Assembly: GCA_000733355.1 (NCBI GenBank)
Contig: JNVV01000056.1
Coordinates: forward strand, 27,460-91,459
Origin: Falciphora oryzae
Lineage: Eukaryota > Ascomycota > Sordariomycetes > Magnaporthales > Magnaporthaceae
Direction of reading: 5' to 3'
DNA: 64,000 bases
The position numbers and the translations under genes are program-made. The notes beneath the pieces were generated by a model that was given only the letters and a program-made list of their open reading frames with translations, did not search any database and had not been told where the DNA came from. Below, piece after piece: positions 55,101 to 64,000 of the stretch (within the stretch, counting starts at the first letter, position 1; every line of letters begins with the position of its first letter).

Positions 55101-55931
55101 ATGGACTTCACGCGCAAGAACTCGGCCACTTCCACCCAGTGCTCCTCCTGCGGCGGAGCCACCTGGGGCTCTTCCTCCCGGGGGTAAGTCAAACTTTTCA
55201 GCAAAAGCCACGGCGACATCACCAAAGCTTGGAAAACGGATCAAGGGGAGCCACAAACACGACACTAACAAGGATTGCTGGGAACCAGCAGCGGCAGCGC
55301 CTCGTCTCGGAGCGGTCGACAACAATCTGGGCAGCACCGCCAGTCACCCTCACCCTGTGTCTGCTCCTTGTACCCAAGGAGCGACGCGGGAGCCGGGTCG
55401 TCTAGCCACGACGGCCCGCCATCGATCAGCAGCACCCGCGTCGGCTGGACCGGCAGCGACGCCGGCAGCGTCTGGGGCAGCAACAGCGGTGCCGACATGG
55501 GCAGCGCCATGGGCGACAACTACATCAGCAACACGTCGCCTCCTCCTAGCGTCGCCGAGGACCCTGACTACCAACTGCAGGGCTACGACGGCTATTCTCA
55601 ATACTCCTCCAGCTACCGGTGCCCGCGCAGTAGCACCGGGGCCCAGTCTGCGCCCCTCTCGCCGCAGCTCGAGAGATTCCAGTCCTCGACCAGCCGCTAC
55701 GACAACCCCAACGTCTGGATAGGCGACGGCAGCGGCGGCGGCTACGGCGACCAGGACCCGGCCCAGCAGACCCCTGACAACGGCGGCGGCGGCGGCAGCG
55801 GCGGTGGTGGCAGTCCTGCCATTGCGCATGTGGCGACGCGCCTCGAAGAGATCAACCGGCGCCTGCCGCGGTCGTCCCAGGCAGGCAGCAATGCCCAGAC
55901 TCGCCGCAACAGACGACACGGCGAGCAGTGA
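55101..55931 (+). CDS. Low-complexity protein of unknown function
   Basis: Exons 55101-55183 and 55289-55931 join to 241 residues (MDFTRKNSATSTQCSSCGGA at the start). The intron has GTAAGT, ACTAACAAG and AACCAG. The protein is rich in Ser, Gly and Gln, with one CxxC pair near the N-terminus, a run of Gly near residue 200 and a short helical end (HVATRLEEINRRLPRSSQ). No signal peptide, membrane span or known domain. The strong splice site and the long frame support a real gene; function unknown. Confidence 0.6.
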
Positions 55932-58507
55932 TGCCTCGGTGTGTGCGCATCGTGGAGACTGCCTGCTGGGTCTTTCCTGGAAACCTCGCCGTTTTTCTTC
56001 TTTACTTTCGTTGCTTTCACTTTACTCATTAGCCTGTTTGTTGTCTTTGCTCATTCCTGTTCCCTTTATCATTAATACTCTGGCCCAGCAGATGGGGCTA
56101 ATCTTCTTCTATCCCTTAGTTCCTTGGTTTCATTGGCAAGCTCAACAAGAGCGGAAAAGGAGAATGGTATCTTTCAGAAGCTGGATCAGCGATGGCTTTA
56201 TTTGTCTGCATGTACCAACCTCTGTGGACGTTCCTTTGTACCAAAACACTGTTCTGATATCTGCCATAGGGTTTTAGGGGATGGGATGTCCCTATGGCGC
56301 TTCGTCTGTCCTTACCGCTAGATTTGACGGGATAATACACTGTTTTTGGCGATTTACAATATGCGCGAAAAGAGGTGTTACAAGGGTTCTTGTGTGACAT
56401 GTTGCTGATGTTACTAGTACACGGCGTGTTTTGCGGCGAAGCACGCTGGCTAGAGCACCGCTGACATGTCGCACGCCGAAGCACCTCCGTGTCCGACCGA
56501 AGACCATCCCCGACAGCTCCGCCTCGGTTTCGGGGCTAATTTAACTAACCGGCGGCCGGCGCGACCGCTGTCCGCGGCATCGAACGCGCCGATCAGCGGG
56601 GTCGGGGCCTGGGTTGAAGGGAGAGCAAGATGCCTTTTCCAGACGTGCCGAGCTGCATGTCCGGGTGCATACAGGGTAAATAGAAATCCGCAGGCGACAA
56701 GACGACGGGAAAATTACCCCTGAAAAGGCAGCAGCTGGCCTGGGATTCCATAAAAACGGCCTGCGATAGCCGACAATCAGAACGCGAGATTTCGAAACAG
56801 ATCGATCCATCCTGCCATGCCATACCATGGCCCCATGCTCGGCTTCCCCGCGCAGTTCGTCCGCCCTGCATGCAATCGGCTTTAGGCGAGCAATGCCGTC
56901 CACCTGCCAGCAACAAAACTGACCTGGGCCTGGGCCTGGGCCCCCTTGTTCCTGCTGTTGGTCACGTCACCGTACCTGTTCGCAGAAACTTTCTTCCCCA
57001 TTTTGGGTCTACCGACGCAGAAACAAAAAGCGGGAATCCTGCCTGCCTGCAGGACGCAAGGCTGGGGAGGTGAGCTACCTGAAACAACAGACGGCAACTC
57101 CTGCATCTTCAGCTATCGTGAAAGAGGCAAACGGCCGTTTTGAGAACAAAACAAAAATATATATAAAAAAAAAGGTGGTGGGCTCTCTCTGTCTGTCTCT
57201 CGGCGTGTGTGTGGATTGCCCTCTTGCATAAGCAGCAAGGGAGGCCCTGCCTGCCTGGGCCTGCCTTGCCTGCCTTTTTTTTCTCGCCTCGGCAGGCACT
57301 GCATCCATGCAAGTCGCGTGCGTTGTTCGTACTCTGGTGGCTGCTCGTCCCGAGATTCGGACCGACCAAGCGAGCGAGATCCTTCTCGTTCCCCCACAGC
57401 AAGCGCACAAGAACCTGGCCTGGCAGGATTCATGCCTACCTAGGTAATGCTCTTCCCGTGCCCCTGGGCAGAACAGACGTTTCTGGGCAGCCCCCACCCA
57501 AAGATCTTAGCAAACAAACTCCCAACGTGCAGGAATGCCTGCAGATCTGACCGTGCCGTGGCATGCGCATGACACCTGATGCAAAAACGTGAACGGAGGA
57601 GGATTGCAGGCGATGCACTCGGCCTACAGAAACAGTTTGTTTTCGGGTTTCCGCAGTAGGCGAGCAAAAGCCCACCAGAGCATCCTCCAGCCGACAAAGC
57701 TCCCCATCTCCATACTCCCATGATGTGGTTGAGGGATTCTGTCAAGCTGGACAAGGGGCCCGGATCGACTAGTCCGGTAGTGCTTGCGGGAGGACAGCAG
57801 TGATGGAACGTATACAAGGCCGTAGTAAGTCTTGGGAGCACAAAAACAAGAATAGTCCAAGAGATCGAGATTGCGACTAGAATCGGGCGCCACAAGTTCT
57901 CTTTTCCCTGCTTGTTTCGTTTCGCCCTTCCTGTGTATGACGACAACACTACACCAGGCATCGTGGTTGGCAGCCAGCAGTGCAGTGCATCCTGCCTAAT
58001 CAGAGCGAGCTGCCATCTCGTTTCTTTTTCGCTGGTGAACCAGTCAAAAACTCGCTGATGGACAGGGGGGCTAAGCGAAGTTCCAAGTCGGCTGTTGCGG
58101 GCAGGGGTGATGCAGCCTTTTGCCCAAATCTAGGCCAGGCACGACTCTGCGTAAAACGTACAGAGCGCTTGGAAAGAATGGACGACAGCGGACGAGGATT
58201 CGCAGCGAAACAAGGCAAAAGAAGAGAAAAAAAATCCCGAGGAACAAAAAAGATACAAGAGCCAAAACACGAGCTACAACCAGATACCTTTCAGCCGATT
58301 CCCGTAGAACACACCTATATCAGAACCGCAAAGCTCCAAGTATTGGGTCTGGGCCTGGGGCACGATGGCGAAAGGGCCAGCCCACGCACACATGATCCCT
58401 GAGGCGCGGCCGCGCTGTGGAACCCGGCGTCGTGCAGCGGCTGGTATGAGACACTGCACAGCAACCTCCATGTGCATGCGGTGTGGGGAAAGAGGCGAAG
58501 AGAGGAA

Positions 58508-58535
58508 GGGGGGTTGGAGGGGGAGGGGAGGGAGA
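58508..58535 (+). other. Candidate G-quadruplex motif
   Basis: Four closely spaced G runs (six, five, four and three G) separated by short A/T/G loops on the plus strand, inside a longer purine-rich stretch. This matches the simple G3+N1-7 rule. Function is not implied. Confidence 0.5.
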
Positions 58536-59347
58536 GGAAATCCAGGCACACAGGGGCACAAGAAGAGAAATGTGGCTGGGTGGGAGGGGGGGCAAGGTCA
58601 AGCGAGAAAAGCAACAGAACAGAGAAAATAAAAAGGAAAAGGATACCGGTAGCGCACCCAACCAAGCCGGCATTGCGGCGCCACGTTCCTCGGCGACGCA
58701 CGTCCCCTTTCGAGTCACCACCCCCCCTTCTATCAAGGCCAACGTCTCGGGCGTGGACGATAGCTCAGTACCAGTCGAAAAAGCAAGGGGGAAGAGAGGA
58801 GAGGGGTGTGTGGCTTTGAGGCGTGCGAGAAAAGAGTCGGCATGGAAAGATGCAGAGATCAAGCCACTGTGACGACGACGGCGGCTGGCGGACGGGGACT
58901 TTCCCCTTTTGTCCTGTCTCGCTGGCGGCGGACCAAGGTCCACATGCTGCCGGTGTGCCAAAGGAAATCAAGATAAGTCGGTAGCCGGCGCGGCCTGGCC
59001 GTCCAAGAGATATCACTGAGGGGCAGGAAAACGGTGATAGCAGCACGCTTGTGGCCGGAAGGCAGGCAGCGAGGTCAAGGCCAGAGCTTCATCCAAAGAG
59101 TAACGGGTGATGGCAGAACACAAAAAAAAACCGTTGAAAAGACGAGCTGCAGGAGGCCAATCAGAAGCCACCCTCTGCTGGGTAGCAGTGGCCGTCGCCG
59201 TCTCTTGACGAACGACGTCTTGATATCTGCCTGTCGCGTCTTTCCCGGTTCCCGCCACCGGGCACTTGTTTCCTGGGAGTGAGCGGGTAGCGGCAGGTGA
59301 AGGGCTCCTGAACAATCACCAGCCACCTGCGATATCCCGTCAATTTC

Positions 59348-59368
59348 TTTTTTTTTTTTTTTTTTTTT
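59348..59368. repeat. Poly-T tract, 21 nt
   Basis: An uninterrupted T run in the gene-free stretch. Confidence 0.9.
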
Positions 59369-62300
59369 ACCAGGAAGCGGGTCCATATCGCAAGCCTTGG
59401 TGCTGCGATTGACGGCTTTTCAAGTCGGTGGCAATGTGGTTCGGCGGGCAGCCGGTGATAGTCATAACAAAAAAGGGGTAGAGTAACGAAGACGGGTATG
59501 AGAAGAGAAGCAACAAGCAAACAGACAAGGAATAGGAAGCTGCGCCTGTCCCTGCTCTCTGTATCACATAGGATGCTGACGCGGCCAGCATTCCGGCAAT
59601 CAAGGGTTAGCCAGGCGAGGCCAGAAGCCTAGGCAGAGTCGAGATGTCAATATTTCCTCCACGAAACGGAATCCTGGTGGGCAACGGGGACGCGGACGCT
59701 ACTTTCCGGGACGGAAAGGACGGCAGTAGCAAGGAACGGAAAGCTACTCGGACTGCTTGTCTCGGCCCACCAGCGAGTCCATGTGCCGTGGATGGGGAGA
59801 AGAAACAGGCCAGGAGTTCGCCAGAGATCCATGGAAATCGCGCGTGCCCACGGCTCGTTCCCCGCCTGCTTATGGGGTTGAGACAACCTCTGCTTTGCTG
59901 TTCCCCTGCCGCTGCAAAGGGAATGCATTTGCTAGGCTGTGAATGCGGCATGTGATGCGAGTCTGCTGTGTGGAGAGAAGAGAGCAACAGATTGGGCAAA
60001 ATACCAGACCGGAATGGATACCTCAGCCAAGGCTGGGTCTGGTGGTTGGGCAGGCCTGTGAGGGAGGCAATACCGAGATGGAAGCCGGGGAGAGTGCGAG
60101 TGCAAGGCCGCTGCCAGCCTTGGCCTTTCCTTTCCTTTCTCGGCCGGGTCGGGAAACGGGTCCTCGCCAGGCGGTTGTGGTAGCCGCCAAAGCAACGCAG
60201 GCGGAGACCACTCCCGCAAAGCCGTTCCGGCTCCCGTGGAGCGAGGCCAGTGACCTGTGAGGAAAAAAAAAGAAAGTGCTGTTTCCACCACCATACCCTA
60301 CCATTCTGTTTCTTGCCTCTTGCCATCGGCAGCAGATTTCGGTGTGGCCCTGATCTACAGAGGCAGACGTGGCATCGGGCGAGGGCAAGGTACCTCTCTC
60401 ACACACACACTCTCTCTTTTTCTTTTCTTCTTTCTTGCTTTCCCCGCACCATGCTTTTTTTTTATGTCACACCCTTCCCTAGTTGTTCGTACCTTTTTTT
60501 TTCTTTCCTTTTGGTGCTTGCTTGTCCCTGTGATATTTTCATCCACCTGAGACACGCAGACGATGTGGTGTGTGTGATGGGAAATTGTGGTGGGCTCTGT
60601 AGCACCCTTTTCTTCGGCAGCAACACCCGCTAGGGTGGTACTGGCTGGTCCGGCCTATATGATAATCCGTGGTCCCTCCAGGCGGGGCCACTCGATCATA
60701 GCCTGAATGGATCTCCGCAGCCAGAGGGGTGTTATTTGAGCCAAGGCAATAATATGGTTGCCACGGAGTACTGAAGTTCGTTTGGCAGGGTTGATTGGTG
60801 CTGGGGAGCATTTGTTGCCGCTGGGGCGGGCAGGCCTGGCCAGAGAGCTTCCCCGCGGTCCGTTGTTTGGTGTCAAGTGGTTCAACCAAACGTCGGGGTG
60901 GACGCCGCCGCGCGGGGTGCAGGTTGAGCAGTTGGAAAAGCGTGGTGCCTCCTGTTGATCCTCATGCTTTCCGGCTTCCCCAGGCTTTGGCGCATCGTGG
61001 GGAGCAGGCGTGTAGGACAGACACATGCTGCAGAGCAGGCAGGTACCCCGCAGCGCGTTTTTCAGGGCCAGATGGAGAGGGAGGAGCAGGTGATGGTAGT
61101 GGTGGTGGTGGATGCTGATGGGGTGGGTGCAGCACACAAGGCAATGCGATGTGAGCTGGCTGGCGCTTCGCTTCGTAGGTGATGTTTCTGGTGGATACAG
61201 CAAGGTGGGCGGACCAGAGAAGGGCCGGCTGGGGTTGTTGAGGCAGTCCAGGGTGCCAGGCTACAACAAAAAGGTACGAAAAATCGAGAGGGGAGGGGTG
61301 TACACATGTGGAGCCATCGAGGACCACGAGCCCTCGCTACGGGCCGAAAACCCAGATTGCGTCAACGTCCATTTTGGCTCAATCGCTCGGATTCATCCGT
61401 CCAATCAGGCGGGGCGCTGATCTAGGGAACGACCTGCAGCAGGGGTCCTTGGAGAGGGACGGGTGGGGCAGCTCTGGATTACCCCACCTGGGTACCTTCT
61501 CTCTCCAAATCGGTACTTCGTTGCGAGTACCCCTCTCGCTTGCCTGCCCCGCCGAGGAACCTCGCCAGGAAGTCGGCTTTCTCCGATTTTTTTTTTTCTT
61601 TTCTTTTTTTTTCCCCTCTGCTCGCTTCACACCCCACCGGGCAAGTGTGTCTTCTCCGCACCTCGACGACGGCATCGGGGCATTTATGAGACTAGTCAGG
61701 TACTAGACGCGTCAAGACACGGCACGGCACATTCCAAAAAGGCCTCCGCTTGATAAGAGTGTCGGGATTGTGCTTCCCTCTTTAGATTGCCTCAAGTCTG
61801 GGTCAGGCCAATATGGCTGTCGTCCACTTTGCGTCGACGGCCTATATTGCTGGACCGTAATGGGCAGCTACTATTTTGCGGGGGGAGAAACGTACGTATG
61901 CTTCCTCTGCAACGCTACCACTGCCGGGTATGGATCTCGAACGTAGAACGAATGGGCAGGTAAGGGCAAGGAAAGGCAAGGCCAGGCCTCAGCACACGCT
62001 CGCCACAGCCGAGAGCAACGTTGGAGGGGCAATGTGACTTTTTTTCCTGTGCCATTCAGGGCCGGCGTCCCGGCCTTGTTTTCCGGCGGCAACCAAAGCT
62101 GGACCGCAAAACAACTCTCGCGTGGCTTACACGCTCGACCCGCACTTTTCTCGACACCCCGGATGGGAAAAAACGTACAGCGAAGCCACCACCAGTCTGG
62201 AGCCGATTCTATCCACATCGAGCTGCCTCACCCCCTTCGCTAAGTGACCGCGCAGGCTTCGACACACGTTTCGATCATTCGTGGGCGCCCTAATTCAGTC

Positions 62301-64000
62301 AGTCACCATTGAGCATGGAAGCGAGAAGGGCAAACAAAGTCCGGGGTAAAACCCCAGACTCAAATGTAGGTCCTTCCCTCGCACTCGGTGCCCAATCCCA
62401 ATCGACCTGCAAACGCACACCACCCACACTCATGTCACAAACAGCAGAGCAGCAGGTGCACCGCATTGCATAAAAACTGGGCGCCTCACGGAATAACTGA
62501 AAAGGAAAAGTAATGGTGCGAATTGTTCATGTCTTCCGGCTCGGAAAAACCACCACGTCTTGGTCCTTTTCTCAATGACTCGATAAACCGGCGACTTCAT
62601 ATGTGCCCCTACACCGTATCTTCGTAAATGGTAAAAAAAAAGCCTGCCTGTACTTACCTGTTCAAGACACTAGGCACTTGCAATGCCACGATCGAGCAAA
62701 ACTTTTCCTCCTTCTTTTTCCGTGTGGGGGGTTCTCGGGGTCTTTGGATCTCGACGAAAGACCAACGGACAAACTCGAAACACGCCCGCGGGATCCCATA
62801 CCGCCCATCCCCGTCTCGAGGACACCGAAAGGGAGCTGGGATGATGAGCGCTCGCTTCTATGCAGACAAGCGAGACCATTACCAAGTGGCCAAGAAAGGG
62901 GGCGCAGTGGCAATACTTCGGACTTGGGGGCGAGAGACAGCAGCCCAGTTAGCTCAATGAACCCGGAGAATGTTCTGTCTGCCGACCCTCCACGAGTCCC
63001 CGGCCGGAGACACGGAGGAAATAGAAGCTCTGGGCGATCGCGACAACGTAGTCCCTCACAGGGTAGGTAGGGCCTGTGTGGGCGACGACGAGTGTCCTCT
63101 GCCCTTTTGGGTTTCCGACTTCCCACACGCCCCTCCCTTAAGCATTTTGTGGTCGTAGCACTGACATCTTGCCACTGCTGCTCGTAGTCGCGGCAAGTGG
63201 GTGTCAAGTCACATAGCCTCTGTGGCGTATCAGCCGCCGAGATGGGTGACGTATCCGGGGAAGGCAATTCGTGGGGTGTTGCAGTTGATAGCCTTAGTGT
63301 ACTGCGGGAACGGTCGGCCCGGAAAAAGGGCCATGATGCAAGTCGGCAAAGTTCAGGCAACCCACGTGTTTTGTCTATGAGTGAAAAAGAAGCGGAACAG
63401 AAAGCTGGTATCATTGAATGGGTGTGTGGCATGACGCGTCTCTGTCATAAATCTTCAATCTGCTAAACATGGCCCATTCCGGGTATACTCACAAACCAAT
63501 GTGCCACCCAGGAAGGAAAAGCGAAAAAAGGACAAGGAAAAACTAACCAATTTCCGAACCCCAAGTCGAAGAGTGAGGTGACAAGAAAAGAAGCAGGGGA
63601 CGCAAAGCCCCTGACACCGGGCTTCCCACCGACAAGCCCCCGAAAACAGACGAGGAAGAAAAGGAATGGGAAAAGGCACCAAGGGGATTGTTTGAGGATA
63701 TCTCCGATGTAGCGCCCTCGCAGTAGCGCTGATATTTTTCCCGTCCACCACGTCGTCGCCCAGCCAGAAGGCCCTGTCTCCAAGGGGGTGGGGTTTTCCC
63801 CACACACCCCCAAGTACCGGCGGCTGTTGTCTTCTACCGCCCATCCCCACCCACCCTTCTGCCCGGGTGGGTGCTGTCGTCGTTGTTTGCAGACAAGGGC
63901 TTGTTGTATGCCAGCCCAGAATCGGCAGACCCCCTGACAAGGAAGGTGTCCTCCAAGGTGGAAAAAAAGAAGAAAAGAAGAAGCTGGAAACGAGGAAGGG

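Larger units (their letters stand above)
55932..64000. other. Gene-free 8-kb stretch
   Basis: No frame here has a recognisable domain, convincing start or splice structure. It is rich in simple-sequence runs: CCTGCCTG-type repeats (57240-57285), GGGCCT repeats (56925-56945), a purine-rich strand (58480-58640), T runs (59348-59368, 61588-61612) and CT-rich stretches near 60400-60510. Such DNA is common in long upstream regions of fungal regulatory genes, but no such gene is visible before the edge. Confidence 0.5.

Noticed and set aside
58320..58961. 213-codon minus-strand frame in the gene-free stretch
   Set aside because: It is the translation of a pyrimidine-rich strand (Ser, Pro, Leu, Phe), with no recognisable domain.
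1..64000. CRISPR arrays, prophage or bacterial operon structure
   Set aside because: Spliceosomal introns and fungal gene families throughout; no spaced direct repeats were seen.

Overview
The window looks like nuclear DNA of a filamentous ascomycete (Pezizomycotina, most likely Sordariomycetes). The evidence is: protein-coding genes interrupted by short introns (about 55-155 bp) with GTRNGT-type donors, CTAAC/CTGAC branch points and CAG/TAG acceptors; GC-rich codon usage; fungus-specific gene families (SYF1, YND1, the ANP1/VAN1 mannan polymerase family, YMR226C-type SDR); and a stop-riddled AT-rich mobile-element relic that resembles a product of repeat-induced point mutation (RIP). All coding coordinates and exon joins were worked out by reading frames and splice signals by eye; no search was run.

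Layout. (1) 1-6.5 kb is an AT-rich degenerate mobile element. A plus-strand gene of the DUF6589 type (501-3350) stays in one frame despite ten internal stops. It faces a minus-strand RecQ-like helicase relic (about 6215-3968). A hairpin-like inverted repeat (6408-6540) marks the return to normal GC content. (2) 6.5-9.3 kb is mostly empty, with one small conserved three-exon gene (8734-9297). (3) 9.9-38.8 kb is a dense housekeeping block: SYF1 (splicing), a broken aminoglycoside-phosphotransferase-like gene, VMA8 (V-ATPase subunit D, with two microexons), a U1A/U2B''-type snRNP protein, the GEA1/GBF1 Arf exchange factor, a GT62 mannosyltransferase, MTR3 (exosome), TTI2 (TTT complex), FIG4 (PI(3,5)P2 phosphatase), ELP4 (Elongator) and RPB8 (RNA polymerase shared subunit). 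(4) 39-50.4 kb holds a Nudix hydrolase, OPI10/Hikeshi, YND1 apyrase, a short-chain dehydrogenase and a DHA2-type MFS transporter. (5) 50.4-64 kb is gene-poor: a (GA)n tract with an assembly gap, one low-complexity two-exon gene (55101-55931), and 8 kb with no convincing gene.

Functional themes: RNA metabolism (SYF1, U2B'', MTR3, RPB8, ELP4) and Golgi/endomembrane function (GEA1, GT62, YND1, FIG4, VMA8) recur, but arrangement in convergent and divergent pairs suggests ordinary fungal gene order, not a cluster. I saw no secondary-metabolite cluster, CRISPR array, rRNA or convincing tRNA. The least explained item is the paired DUF6589/helicase element at the left end.
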